Source of the DNA: Streptomyces verrucosisporus
GTDB lineage: Bacteria > Actinomycetota > Actinomycetes > Streptomycetales > Streptomycetaceae
Direction of reading: 5' to 3'
Assembly (NCBI RefSeq): GCF_017114865.1
Contig: NZ_JADEYH010000001.1
Location: 557,006 to 621,005, forward strand
Length of the DNA stretch: 64,000 nucleotides
In this document: piece after piece, positions 40,837-49,241 of the stretch
Position numbering within the stretch: position 1 is the first letter of the stretch
Layout: the number at the start of each line of letters is the position of its first letter
Notes under the pieces: generated by a model
Databases searched by the model: none
Told to the model about the DNA's origin: nothing
What the model saw: the letters and a program-made list of their open reading frames with translations, nothing else
Made by a program: the position numbers and the translations under genes

Positions 40837-41090
40837 GATGCGCCTCCTCGCGCTCTTGCACCATGCGCGACCCAGGGCAGTGGACCAAAACGCTGTGTGC
40901 TCATCTGATTTCCGTACAGTCGCTCCTTGCGCGGGCCCCGGGGCGGGTGTACAACCCGGCCCGGAGCGCCTTTCTGTAGGAATCCCACAGGAGCCCGGCA
41001 AAGCCCCTGTCGGGGACCCGTTCTCCGGCCCGCGGGGCCGGACGATAGTTTCTTGCGGAGTACCTGCTCCCTACGGAAGAGGGTGTTCCC

Positions 41091-41795
41091 TTGAGCCGCT
41101 CGGTTCTCGTCACCGGAGGCAATCGCGGCATCGGCCTGGCCATCGCCCGGGCGCTCGCCGACGCGGGCGACAAGGTCGCCGTCACCTACCGGTCGGGTGA
41201 GCCGCCGGAGGGTTTCTGCGCCGTCAAGTGCGACATCAACGACGCCGAGCAGGTGGAGCAGGCCTACAAGGAGATCGAGGAGAGGCAGGGGCCGGTCGAG
41301 GTGCTGGTCGCCAACGCCGGTGTCACCCGGGACCAGTTGCTCCTGCGGATGTCCGAGGAGGACTTCACCTCCGTGGTGGAGACCAACCTCACCGGCACCT
41401 TCCGGGTCGTCAAGCGCGCCTGCCGGGGCATGCTCCGCGCCCGCAGGGGCCGCATCGTGCTGATCTCCTCCGTCGTCGGCCTGCTGGGCTCGGCGGGGCA
41501 GGCCAACTACGCCGCCTCCAAGGCCGGCCTGGTCGGCTTCGCCCGCTCGGTCGCCCGGGAGCTGGGCTCCCGCAACATCACCTGCAACGTGGTCGCGCCG
41601 GGCTTCGTGGACACCGACATGACGCGCGCGCTCACCGACGAGCAGCGCGCCAGGATCGTCGAACAGGTGCCGCTGGGCCGCTACGCCCGGCCCGAGGAGG
41701 TCGCCTCCTCGGTGCGTTTCCTGGCCTCGGAGGAGGCCGCGTACATCACCGGAGCCGTCATTCCCGTGGACGGCGGATTGGGCATGGGTCACTGA
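41091..41795 (+). CDS. fabG: 3-oxoacyl-[acyl-carrier-protein] reductase
   Basis: 234 residues. NADPH motif VTGGNRGIGLAIARAL near residue 6, active-site Ser in VLISSVVGLLG, and YAASKAGL (Tyr-x-x-x-Lys) near residue 140; the end AYITGAVIPVDGGLGMGH is typical of FabG. It reduces beta-ketoacyl-ACP in fatty acid synthesis. The start is TTG at 41091. It is followed after five bases by fabI, so the two form an operon, as in S. coelicolor (SCO1815-SCO1814 from memory). Confidence 0.93.
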   Translation: MSRSVLVTGGNRGIGLAIARALADAGDKVAVTYRSGEPPEGFCAVKCDINDAEQVEQAYKEIEERQGPVEVLVANAGVTRDQLLLRMSEEDFTSVVETNLTGTFRVVKRACRGMLRARRGRIVLISSVVGLLGSAGQANYAASKAGLVGFARSVARELGSRNITCNVVAPGFVDTDMTRALTDEQRARIVEQVPLGRYARPEEVASSVRFLASEEAAYITGAVIPVDGGLGMGH

Positions 41796-41800
41796 ACGTC

Positions 41801-42580
41801 ATGAGCGGACTTCTCGCCGGAAAGCGCATCCTGGTCACCGGGGTGCTCACCGACTCCTCGATCGCCTTCCACGTCGCCCGGCTGGCGCAGGAGGAGGGCG
41901 CCGAGGTCGTCCTCACCGGTTTCGGGCGGCTGACGCTGGTGCAGCGCATCGCCAGGCGGCTTCCCAAGGAGGCCCCGGTGATCGAGCTGGACGTGCAGAA
42001 CAGCGAGCACCTGGACACCCTGGCCGGCAAGGTCGCCGAGCACCTCGGCGAGGGCGTCGGGCTGGACGGTGTCGTGCACTCCATCGGCTTCGCGCCGCAG
42101 GACGCGCTCGGCGGCAACTTCCTCAACACCGGCTGGGAATCGGTCGCCACGGCCGTCGAGGTCTCGGCGTACTCCCTGAAGTCGCTGACCATGGCCCTGC
42201 TGCCGCTGCTGGAGAAGCGCGGCGGCTCGGTCGTCGGCATGGACTTCGACGCGCAGGTGGCCTGGCCCAAGTACGACTGGATGGGCGTGGCCAAGGCCGC
42301 CCTGGAGTCCACCTCCCGCTACCTCGCCCGCGACCTGGGGCACAAGGACATCCGCTGCAACCTGGTGTCGGCCGGGCCCATCAAGTCCATGGCCGCCAAG
42401 TCCATCCCGGGCTTCGAGGAGCTGGCGGACGTGTGGAAGACCCGCGCCCCGATCGGCTGGGACCTCACCGACCCCGAGCCCGCCGCGCGCGGCGTCGTCG
42501 CCCTGCTCTCGGACTGGTTCCCGAAGACGACCGGCGAGATCGTGCACGTGGACGGCGGCGTCCACATGATGGGCGCGTAG
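41801..42580 (+). CDS. fabI: Enoyl-ACP reductase FabI/InhA
   Basis: 259 residues. The FabI glycine motif is ILVTGVLTDSSIAFHVARLA near residue 10. The catalytic Tyr...Lys appear in WPKYDWMGVAKAALES (Tyr-x6-Lys), and HSIGFAPQDALGG is the second signature. It uses NADH to reduce enoyl-ACP, the last step of each elongation cycle; homologue of the InhA drug target. ATG 41801. Confidence 0.94.
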   Translation: MSGLLAGKRILVTGVLTDSSIAFHVARLAQEEGAEVVLTGFGRLTLVQRIARRLPKEAPVIELDVQNSEHLDTLAGKVAEHLGEGVGLDGVVHSIGFAPQDALGGNFLNTGWESVATAVEVSAYSLKSLTMALLPLLEKRGGSVVGMDFDAQVAWPKYDWMGVAKAALESTSRYLARDLGHKDIRCNLVSAGPIKSMAAKSIPGFEELADVWKTRAPIGWDLTDPEPAARGVVALLSDWFPKTTGEIVHVDGGVHMMGA

Positions 42581-42607
42581 CGCGTCCGCGACCGAAGGAA
42601 CCCCGGG

Positions 42608-42642
42608 GCCGCCCCCGGTCCCGCGCCGGGACCGGGGGCGGC
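42608..42642. terminator. Bidirectional terminator, perfect 15-bp stem
   Basis: GCCGCCCCCGGTCCC (42608-42622) pairs with 42628-42642 over a 5-base loop, between convergent fabI and the FadR-type regulator. Confidence 0.85.
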
Positions 42643-42685
42643 TCGCCGCAGGTGTCGCGCCGGGGGCGGGAGGCCGGGCGCGGGG

Positions 42686-43366
42686 TCAGTCGCGGGCGCC
42701 GGAGCCCCGGCAGGTCCGGGCGTACGAGCCCGCCTCCCGCGCGGCCGTCTCCGCGTCGCGGTCGGCGATGGCTTCCACCAGCCGCCCGTGGTCCAGGTAC
42801 CCCTCCGAGCGCAGCTCCTCGCCCACGTCGTTGCGGAGGAAGGTGCGCACGACGGTGCCGAGGTCGGCGTAGAGCGCGGTGAGCACCTCGTTGTGGGACG
42901 CCCTGACGATCGCCAGGTGCAGTGTGACGTCGGCCTCCACGAAGCGTTCGACCTCGCCCGTCTCCCAGGCCGCCTCGCGCCGGTGCAGCAGTGTCCGCAG
43001 CTGGCGCAGGTCCTGCTCGGTACGGCGGTGCGCGGCCAGCCGTGCGGCCTCGGCCTCCAGCGCCGAGCGCAGCTCGGCCACGTCGCGCGGATCGGCGTCC
43101 GCGAAGCGGCGGTGCATCACTCCGGCGAGTTCGCTTGTGGCCACCACATAGGTGCCCGAGCCCTGCCGGATGTCCAGCAGTCCGTTGTGGGCGAGGGCCC
43201 GTACGGCCTCGCGTACGGTGTTGCGGGCCACGCCGAGCTGCTCGACCAGCTCGGGCTCGGTCGGGATGCGGGAGCCCACCGGCCACTCGCCGGAGGTGAT
43301 CTGGTCGCGCAGGGCGTCGATGACCTGGTCGGCCAGTGCGGAGCGGCGGGGTGAGGTCAGGGGCAT
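42686..43366 (-). CDS. FadR/GntR family transcriptional regulator
   Basis: 226 residues. The N-terminal winged helix has the GntR signature IPTEPELVEQLGVARNTVREAV near residues 34-55 and LLDIRQGSGTYV. The C-terminal helical FCD-type ligand domain has FVEADVTLHLAIVRASHNEVL. It is divergent from the MFS gene and should control it, and itself, from the shared 106-base gap. Confidence 0.9.
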   Translation of the reverse strand: MPLTSPRRSALADQVIDALRDQITSGEWPVGSRIPTEPELVEQLGVARNTVREAVRALAHNGLLDIRQGSGTYVVATSELAGVMHRRFADADPRDVAELRSALEAEAARLAAHRRTEQDLRQLRTLLHRREAAWETGEVERFVEADVTLHLAIVRASHNEVLTALYADLGTVVRTFLRNDVGEELRSEGYLDHGRLVEAIADRDAETAAREAGSYARTCRGSGARD

Positions 43367-43452
43367 GGCACTTCCCGGGTCGGCGGGTGCGGTGGGTAAG
43401 GCGGGTACGGCGGATGAGCGGAGAGGCGCACCAAGTGGCCTCAATTCATCCG

Positions 43453-43465
43453 ATGATTCTATGAT
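43453..43465 (+). promoter_or_regulatory. -10 element with overlapping ATGAT direct repeat (probable operator)
   Basis: ATGAT occurs at 43453-43457 and 43461-43465. The second copy lies within TATGAT (43460-43465), a near-consensus -10 seven bases before ATG 43473. The transcript would be leaderless. The repeat overlapping the -10 is a natural place for the divergent GntR-type regulator to bind. Confidence 0.5.
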
Positions 43466-43472
43466 GCATGTC

Positions 43473-44789
43473 ATGGCTGACGATCCCGTGACCATCGATC
43501 GCCGGGCCGAAGGGGGGAACCCGGACAGCGTAGGCACCCGCACCACCCCCGGCGCTTCGCCGGGCGCGGCCGCGAGCGCCTCCCCGTGGGCGCGGCGGCT
43601 GCTGGTCGCGGGCGTCGTCCTCGCCGCCTTCAACCTGCGCCCCGCCATCACCGCGCTCGGCCCGCTCCTGGCGGAGGTCCGCGAAGCGCTGGCGATGAAC
43701 GGCACCGTCGCAGGGCTGCTGACCTCCGCGCCCGCCCTCTGCTTCGCCGTCTTCGGCGGCGCCGCGCCCCGGCTGGCCCGCCGCTGGGGCCCGGCCACCG
43801 TGGTGCTCGCCGGAATGGCCGCCGTCACCGCCGGGCTGGCGCTGCGCCCCCTCGCCGGCGGAACGGCCTGGTTCCTGGCCTCCAGCGCGCTGGCGCTGGC
43901 GGGCATCGCGGTCGGCAACGTCCTGATGCCCGTGGTCGTCAAGCGCTGGTTCCCCGACCGGATCGGCCCGATGACCGGCCTGTACTCCATGGCGCTCTCC
44001 GTGGGTACCGCCACGGCCGCCGCCCTCACCGTCCCGGCGGTCCGGGCGCTGGAGGGCGACTGGCGCCTCGGGCTCGGGATGTGGGCGCTGCCCGGCGCCC
44101 TGGCCCTGCTGGTGTGGGCGCCGGTCGTGCGCGGCGCCGGCGCCCGTACCGCCGTACCCGCCGACGCCGGGGCGGGCGCCGGGGCCGGGGCCGGTGGGAG
44201 CGGTCCCGGGATCCGCATCACCCGCTCCGTCACCGCCTGGTCGCTCGGAGTCTTCTTCGGTTTCCAGGCCACCGCCGCCTACGTCGTCATGGGATGGCTG
44301 CCGCAGATCTTCCGCGACGCCGGGGTCCCCGCCCCCACCGCCGGCCTGCTGCTGGCGGTCACCATGGGGATGAGCATCCCCCTGTCCTACGTGCTGCCGC
44401 GGATCGCCGCCCGGCTCGGCCACCAGGGCCCCCTCGTCGCGGTCCTGGCCTGCTGCGGACTGGGCGGATACGCCGGGCTGTGGTTCGCCCCCGCGCAGGG
44501 GGGCTGGGCCTGGGCGCTGCTGCTGGGCGTCTCCAACTGCGCCTTCCCCCTCGTACTCACCATGATCGGGATGCGGGCGCGGACCGGTGCCGGGGTCGCC
44601 AAGCTCTCCGCCTTCGCCCAGGGCACCGGCTACCTGATCGCCGTTCCCGGGCCGCTGCTCGTCGGGACCCTCCACCAGCGAACCGGGGGCTGGCACGCCC
44701 CCCTGGCGCTGATGGCCGCCCTGATGACCGCCCAGCTCGCGGTGGGCCTGGTGGCGGGCCGGGACCGATGCGTCGAGGACGGCGGCTGA
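43473..44789 (+). CDS. CynX/NimT-like MFS transporter
   Basis: 438 residues with about twelve membrane segments. The start RRLLVAGVVLAAFNLRPAITALGPLL near residue 35 is the hallmark of the CynX/NimT (cyanate/nitroimidazole transporter) group. GNVLMPVVVKRWFPDRIGPMTGLYSMALS is the second signature. Substrate is unknown. ATG 43473 is chosen because TATGAT sits seven bases upstream; ATG 43461 is possible. A Gly/Ala-rich loop joins the two halves. Controlled probably by the divergent GntR protein. Confidence 0.88.
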   Translation: MADDPVTIDRRAEGGNPDSVGTRTTPGASPGAAASASPWARRLLVAGVVLAAFNLRPAITALGPLLAEVREALAMNGTVAGLLTSAPALCFAVFGGAAPRLARRWGPATVVLAGMAAVTAGLALRPLAGGTAWFLASSALALAGIAVGNVLMPVVVKRWFPDRIGPMTGLYSMALSVGTATAAALTVPAVRALEGDWRLGLGMWALPGALALLVWAPVVRGAGARTAVPADAGAGAGAGAGGSGPGIRITRSVTAWSLGVFFGFQATAAYVVMGWLPQIFRDAGVPAPTAGLLLAVTMGMSIPLSYVLPRIAARLGHQGPLVAVLACCGLGGYAGLWFAPAQGGWAWALLLGVSNCAFPLVLTMIGMRARTGAGVAKLSAFAQGTGYLIAVPGPLLVGTLHQRTGGWHAPLALMAALMTAQLAVGLVAGRDRCVEDGG

Positions 44790-44805
44790 GTGCGACACTG
44801 GGCGC

Positions 44806-44922
44806 ATGCCAGTGCTCGAACCCAACCCGCCCAACGGCCAGAGGAAGCTGCTCCTCGTCCTCGGCGCGATGCTCGGCGTCACGATCGTGATCGGCGTCCT
44901 CGCCTCCGTCATCGCCCCGTAA
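44806..44922 (+). CDS. 38-residue transporter-associated membrane protein (SGM_5486 type)
   Basis: The product starts M-P-V-L-E-P-N-P-P-N-G-Q-R-K and has a single membrane helix KLLLVLGAMLGVTIVIGVLA. It begins 16 bases after the MFS stop. It matches my recollection of the SGM_5486 family, tiny proteins encoded next to CynX/NimT-like transporters in streptomycetes. Role unknown; a transporter subunit or stability factor is inference. It is too short for common gene callers. Confidence 0.8.
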   Translation: MPVLEPNPPNGQRKLLLVLGAMLGVTIVIGVLASVIAP

Positions 44923-44968
44923 GCCTCCGCCGAGGCCCTCCGGGTCTCCCGCCGCCGCGCCGACCCGT

Positions 44969-45006
44969 CCGTACGCCCCTCCACCGCCCGGTGGAGGGGC
45001 GTACGG
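44969..45006 (+). terminator. Strong terminator, perfect 17-bp stem
   Basis: CCGTACGCCCCTCCACC (44969-44985) pairs with 44990-45006 over a GCCC loop, followed by GGCTTTCC. It ends the MFS unit. Confidence 0.85.
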
Positions 45007-45122
45007 GCTTTCCGGGGCGCCGCACGGTCCGCGGTGGACGGAGGGCGGTTCCCTGCCCCGGTGTCCCTGTCTTCCGGTGCTCCGGGGGATTGGCAGGCCC
45101 GGAACCGGTCAGTACGTTTCCG

Positions 45123-45148
45123 CGAAACCGATCGATCGATCGGTTTCG
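45123..45148. promoter_or_regulatory. Perfect 26-base palindrome, probable TetR-type operator
   Basis: CGAAACCGATCGA is followed immediately by its exact reverse complement. The site ends 25 bases before the start of the solute-binding protein gene, where a repressor would block transcription. Long palindromes of this kind are typical TetR-family operators, and a TetR-family gene lies 3 kb away at 48183. Confidence 0.7.
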
Positions 45149-45173
45149 GTTCGCAGAACGTGGAGGCTCGGCC

Positions 45174-46001
45174 ATGCGGACGTCATCTGCAGGACGTGTG
45201 ACCAGGAGAACGGCGGCGGCGCTGACCGGCTGCCTGATAGCGGCGGCCCTGACCACCGGGTGCGGCGGTTCCTCCGCCGAGGCGGAGGAACGCGGATACC
45301 GGCTCGTCGAGGACGGGAAGCTGACATTCGCCATGAGCGGCCAGTACCGGCCGTTCAACTACTTCGAGGACGACGGCGAACTCGCCGGCTTCGACGTGGA
45401 ACTCGGCAACGAACTCGCCGAGCGGCTCGACCTGGAGCCGAACCCGGTCACCGGCCCGTTCAACTCGCTGGTCGCCGGACTGAAGGCCAAGCGGTACGAC
45501 CTCATCGTCGGCTCGATGTCACCGACCGAAGAACGCAAGAAGCAGGTCGACTTCACCGGCGAGTACTACGTCTCCGGCGCTCAGCTCTTCGTCGAGGACG
45601 ACTCCGCGGTCGCCTCGGCCGACGACCTGAAGGACGCCAAGGTCGGCGTGGTGCTCGGCACGACGTTCGAGGAGTACGCCCAGAAGCAGCCCGGAGTCGC
45701 GGAGGTGAAGACCTACAACAGCGACAACGAGATGCTGACCGAGCTGTCCAACGGCCGGCTCGACGCGGCGATCACCACCAAGCTGCTGGGGCTGTACCAG
45801 ATCAAGCAGGCAGGCATCGACGTCAAGCCGACCGGCGAGGTCCTCTTCCCGGACCCCGCGGCGATCGCGAGCCAGAAGGGCAACCCCGAACTCACCGCCG
45901 AGGTGGACAAGGCCCTCGACGAGATCAGGGACGACGGCACCTACGCACGGCTCAGCGAGAAGTGGTTCGGGACCGACATCAGCCAGGACACCCGCTCCTG
46001 A
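45174..46001 (+). CDS. Amino-acid ABC transporter substrate-binding lipoprotein
   Basis: 275 residues. The lipoprotein signal peptide ends in the lipobox LTTGC near residue 30. The SBP_bac_3 fold follows, with LTFAMSGQYRPFNYFEDDGELAGFDVELGN, SLVAGLKAKRYDLIVGSMSPTEERKKQVDFT and KVGVVLGTTFEEYAQKQPGV. It should bind a polar amino acid or related solute outside the membrane. GGAGG lies eight bases before ATG 45174. It is first of a transporter operon whose permease is broken. Confidence 0.92.
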   Translation: MRTSSAGRVTRRTAAALTGCLIAAALTTGCGGSSAEAEERGYRLVEDGKLTFAMSGQYRPFNYFEDDGELAGFDVELGNELAERLDLEPNPVTGPFNSLVAGLKAKRYDLIVGSMSPTEERKKQVDFTGEYYVSGAQLFVEDDSAVASADDLKDAKVGVVLGTTFEEYAQKQPGVAEVKTYNSDNEMLTELSNGRLDAAITTKLLGLYQIKQAGIDVKPTGEVLFPDPAAIASQKGNPELTAEVDKALDEIRDDGTYARLSEKWFGTDISQDTRS

Positions 46002-46046
46002 CCGGTCCCGCAGACGTCCGACCCGGCTGCCGAGGAGAACCCCGCC

Positions 46047-46662
46047 ATGTCTGTCCTGGACGGCATCAGCCGTTCCCTTCCGCTCATGCTCGAAGGGCTG
46101 AAGATCACCCTGTCGCTGGCCGCACTGGCGGTGGTGTTCGCCCTGGCGGTCGGGTTGGTCGTCGCCTGGACGAGGATGAGCCGCTTCGCCGCCCTGCGCT
46201 GGCCGGCGCAGGGCTACCTCGCCCTGATCAGGGGGACTCCCCTGGTGGCGCAACTGTTCGTCCTTCTGGTCGGCGGTGATCGGACTCACCGTGCCCACCG
46301 GGGCCTACATGGCGGAGATCTTCCGCTCCGGTGTGCAGACCGTGCCCAGGGGACAGACCGAGTCGGCGCGCTCCGTGGGCATGAGCCGGACACAGGCGCT
46401 GCGGATCGTGGTGGCGCCCCAGGCGTTCCGCTCGATCCTCCCGTCTCTGGGCAACCAGTTCGTCATCGCGGTCAAGGACACCGCCGTGGCCTCGTTCATC
46501 ACGGTCCCCGACCTGTTCAGGCAGGCGCAGAAGCTGGCGGCCGCGACCTACGAGCCGCTGACGTACTACCTGATCTCGGCCGTCTACTACCTGGCCGTCG
46601 TGATGCTCCTGACGGCACTGCTGCGCCGCCTGGAGCGCCGGCACACCCGCTACGCGATCTGA
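46047..46662 (+). pseudogene. Amino-acid ABC permease, frameshifted by an internal deletion
   Basis: From ATG 46047 the frame encodes a normal permease start (LEGLKITLSLAALAVVFALAVG, YLALIRGTPLVAQLF). Homology then jumps to another frame, which resumes at FWSAVIGLTVPTGAYMAEIF and continues with the EAA-like loop (SARSVGMSRTQALRIVVAPQ) to a stop at 46662. The switch is at about 46260-46265. Related permeases have 15-20 extra residues here (a YYGLP-type loop), so a deletion of a few tens of bases, not a multiple of three, is likely. An intact family member would be about 225 residues. Confidence 0.85.
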
Positions 46663-46675
46663 GAGGCGGCATCCC

Positions 46676-47443
46676 ATGCCACATCCCGACACCGCCCCGC
46701 AGGACGTCCCCCCGCTGGTGCGCATGCGGAACATCCGCAAGTCCTTCGGCGCGCACACCGTGCTGGACGGGGTGGACCTGGACATCGGAACCGGCGAGGT
46801 CGTCGTGCTGATCGGGGCCTCCGGAGCCGGCAAGAGCACACTGCTGCGCTGCGTCAACGGACTTGAGCGGATCGACTCCGGCGAGATCGTCATCGACGGC
46901 CGGGAGCTGCGGTACGACGAGAAGTCGCTCAACCTGATGCGCCGCCAGGTGGGAATGGTGTTCCAGCACTTCAACCTCTGGCCGCACAAGTCGGTCCTGG
47001 ACAACGTCACGACCGCCCCGGTCAAGGTGGCCGGCCGGGACCCGCGCCAGGCCCGGGACATCGCACTGGAACTGCTGGACCAGGTCGGACTGAAGGAGTT
47101 CGCCGACCGCTACCCGATGAGCCTGTCCGGCGGGCAGCAGCAGCGGGTGGCCATCGCACGGGCGCTGGCCATGCGCCCGAAGGTGATGCTCTTCGACGAG
47201 CCCACCTCGGCACTCGACCCCGAACTGGTCGGCGAGGTGCTCGCGGTGATGCGGGACCTGGCCGACTCCGGGATGACCATGGTGGCGGTGACCCACGAGA
47301 TGCGTTTCGCCCGCAGCGTCGCCGACCGGGTGGTCCTCATGGCCGACGGCGGAATCGCCGAACAGGGTCCGCCGACCGCGGTGCTGGACAACCCGCGCAG
47401 CGAGCGGGGCCGGGCCTTCCTCCGACAGGTGGAGTCGGTCTGA
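46676..47443 (+). CDS. Amino-acid ABC transporter ATP-binding protein
   Basis: 255 residues. Walker [10 protein letters not shown] near residue 48, Q-loop [20 protein letters not shown], signature [15 protein letters not shown] and Walker [15 protein letters not shown] are intact, matching the GlnQ/HisP group. It follows the broken permease by 13 bases. Without the permease it should have no membrane partner here, so it may be on the way to decay or serve another transporter. Confidence 0.92.
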   Translation: MPHPDTAPQDVPPLVRMRNIRKSFGAHTVLDGVDLDIGTGEVVVLIGASGAGKSTLLRCVNGLERIDSGEIVIDGRELRYDEKSLNLMRRQVGMVFQHFNLWPHKSVLDNVTTAPVKVAGRDPRQARDIALELLDQVGLKEFADRYPMSLSGGQQQRVAIARALAMRPKVMLFDEPTSALDPELVGEVLAVMRDLADSGMTMVAVTHEMRFARSVADRVVLMADGGIAEQGPPTAVLDNPRSERGRAFLRQVESV

Positions 47444-47526
47444 ACGGGCGCGGCGGCGCCGGCGGACCCCGGCGAAGGACGCGACCCGACCATGCGGCAC
47501 GACAGGGAAGAAAGCAGAAGGACAGG

Positions 47527-47907
47527 ATGTCGACACTGACGGAGACGGGCCACCGGGAACGGCGGCCGGTGCGGTACGACAGGACCGGGCCGGTGGCCGT
47601 GGTCGAACTGCACCGTCCGCACCGTCTCAACGCGGTCACCGACGAGGTCAGCCGCGAACTGGCCGCCGCCGTGAGGCGAGCAGTCGCCGAGGGCGCGCGG
47701 GCCGTGGTGCTCACCGGGGCCGGCCGGGCTTTCTGCAGCGGCCACGACCTCAAGGAACCGGCCCCGGCGGAAGACCCGCTGGAGGCCAGGGAACGACTGG
47801 AACGGCTGCAGGACGTCACCCGGACCATCAAGCGCGGCCCGGTACCGGTGATCGCGGCGGTGCACGGCTGGGCCGTGGGCGCCGGATGCGAATAGGCCCT
47901 GGCCTGC
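47527..47907 (+). pseudogene. Enoyl-CoA hydratase, 5' half only
   Basis: From ATG 47527 (AGAAGGACAGG upstream) the frame encodes a crotonase-family start: GPVAVVELHRPHRLNAVTDEV, VVLTGAGRAFCSGHDLKEP and AAVHGWAVGAGCE. A TAG stop at 47893 interrupts at residue 123. The next codons still read A-L-A-C as in intact relatives, then homology ends at about 47908. A complete enzyme would be about 260 residues, so half is missing. Confidence 0.85.
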
Positions 47908-48173
47908 GGACCCGGCGCACGCTCGGCGGCCGGACGCTGGACGCCGGCGAACGGGTCGACGTGGCGACCGCCCTGCGCTGCTACACGGTCGGTTCGGCCC
48001 ACGCGGCGCACGCCGAACGGTCCCGCGGGCTGATCGCCCCCGGGTACCTGGCCGACTTCACCGTGCTCGACCGGGACCCCACCCGGGTGCCCGCCGACGA
48101 GCTGCCGGGAATCGACGTGCTGGCGACGGCCGTTGGCGGGCGGGCCGTTCACGACCTCGGCGTCCTGGCTTAG
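47908..48173 (+). pseudogene. Amidohydrolase, 3' tail only
   Basis: From about 47910 the frame reads TRRTLGGRTLDAGERVDVAT, RCYTVGSAHAAHAERSRGLI, APGYLADFTVLDRDPTRVP and a normal stop at 48173. This is the C-terminal end of a YtcJ-like metal-dependent amidohydrolase, whose full length is about 540 residues. It joins the enoyl-CoA hydratase remnant within two or three bases, with no intergenic spacer: a deletion scar. No start of its own with a ribosome site is seen. Confidence 0.8.
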
Positions 48174-48176
48174 GGT
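48148..48176 (+). promoter_or_regulatory. Vegetative-type promoter of the TetR-family gene
   Basis: TTCACG (48148-48153) and TAGGGT (48171-48176) are 17 bases apart; the -10 ends six bases before ATG 48183, giving a leaderless transcript. The promoter lies within the amidohydrolase remnant. Confidence 0.55.
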
Positions 48177-48182
48177 TGGCCC

Positions 48183-48827
48183 ATGTCCTCGTACGCGCGT
48201 CTTCGGTCCAGTGCGCTGGAATTGTTCGCCACCCGCGGCTTCCAGGCCACCGGCATCAGGGACCTCGCCGCGGGCGCGGGGATTTCGCTGGCGACCCTCT
48301 ACCACTACATGGACGGCAAGGAGGACCTGCTGGTCCGGCTGATGAGGGAGTCCCTGGAGCGGCTGAACGGCGACGCGCGCACCGTGCTGGCGCGGGTCGG
48401 CTCGCCGGTCGAGGGGCTGGCCGCGCTTACCGTGATGCACGTCCTCGCCCATGGACTGCGCCGGACCGAGACGGTCGTGGTCGACCGGGAACTGCGATCG
48501 CTGGGGGAGGCGAGTCGCAAGGCCGTGGTGGCCCTGCGTGACGAGTACGAGCAGCTGTGGGGGGACCTGCTCGTGGCAGGCCTGGCCGAGAGCAGCATGT
48601 CGGTGCCCGACCTCCGGGTGACCCGGTTCGCGCTGCTCTCGACGTGCACGGGGGTCGCCTACTGGTACTCCGAGGAGGGCGAGCTGGACCTCGACCGGAT
48701 AGCCGCCGTGCACGCCGATCTCGTCCTCGCCCAGGTCGAGGCCCGGCTGGGTGCCCACCGAGTCCGGCTGGACGACCTCGACCTTCCCCCGATCGACTGG
48801 TTCCGCGATCTGGTCACCCGGGCGTGA
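48183..48827 (+). CDS. TetR/AcrR family transcriptional regulator
   Basis: 214 residues. The N-terminal HTH reads ALELFATRGFQATGIRDLAAGAGISLATLYHYMDGKEDLL (in pieces, residues 11-50), the classic TetR pattern. The ligand domain is helical, with VPDLRVTRFALLSTCTGVAYWYS. It has no ribosome site and is probably leaderless. In its position it likely controlled the enoyl-CoA hydratase/amidohydrolase/ABC operon, perhaps through the palindrome at 45123. Confidence 0.9.
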   Translation: MSSYARLRSSALELFATRGFQATGIRDLAAGAGISLATLYHYMDGKEDLLVRLMRESLERLNGDARTVLARVGSPVEGLAALTVMHVLAHGLRRTETVVVDRELRSLGEASRKAVVALRDEYEQLWGDLLVAGLAESSMSVPDLRVTRFALLSTCTGVAYWYSEEGELDLDRIAAVHADLVLAQVEARLGAHRVRLDDLDLPPIDWFRDLVTRA

Positions 48828-48901
48828 GGGCCCGGCCGCGCCCGCCCGCCGGGACCCGGGTTTCCCGAGGCGTCCCTTTGCCCGTGGTGAGGCAGGCCCC
48901 A

Positions 48902-48920
48902 CCATCCCCTAGGGGGATGG
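48902..48920. repeat. Inverted repeat upstream of a small membrane gene
   Basis: CCATCCCC and GGGGATGG flank a TAG spacer (plus one G). It lies about 55 bases upstream of TAGCGT, a possible -10 for the gene at 49026, and could be a regulator site. Confidence 0.4.
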
Positions 48921-49025
48921 ACTCAGGGGGCAATGGGTGGATCACCGGATGGAGCGGCCGCCCCGCGGTCCGTAGCGTCGGAGCACACCGCCAAGACGCC
49001 ACGGAAGACGACGGAGGCGAGCCCG

Positions 49026-49241
49026 ATGACGGCCCACGCACCCACCCGGCACACCCCCCGGCCGGCGGCCGGCGGCGCGGACGCACGGCTGCCGTGGTGG
49101 GCCGCGGCGCTGCCCGTGATCGCCTTCGCGGTGCTGCTCGCCCTGCTCGCAGGCGCGGGCGAGGCCGAGGCCGCCGACGCCGGGTCCCGGGGGTACCTCG
49201 CGGATCTGCTGGGCCGGCTCTGGGGGCTCCTGTCCCGCTGA
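49026..49241 (+). CDS. Small single-helix membrane protein
   Basis: 71 residues from ATG 49026, with GGAGGCGAG upstream. Ala/Pro-rich start, one hydrophobic helix (WWAAALPVIAFAVLLALLAG), then an Ala/Glu stretch and an amphipathic end (YLADLLGRLWGLLS). Family not recognised. It is too short and plain to assign a role. Confidence 0.68.
   Translation: MTAHAPTRHTPRPAAGGADARLPWWAAALPVIAFAVLLALLAGAGEAEAADAGSRGYLADLLGRLWGLLSR

Noticed and set aside
41228..42580. Single long frame joining part of fabG to fabI
   Set aside because: The fabG part is read out of frame; two separate genes with normal ends are clear.
47886..48173. Independent 95-residue gene
   Set aside because: No ribosome site, and the product is only the tail of an amidohydrolase, so treated as a remnant.
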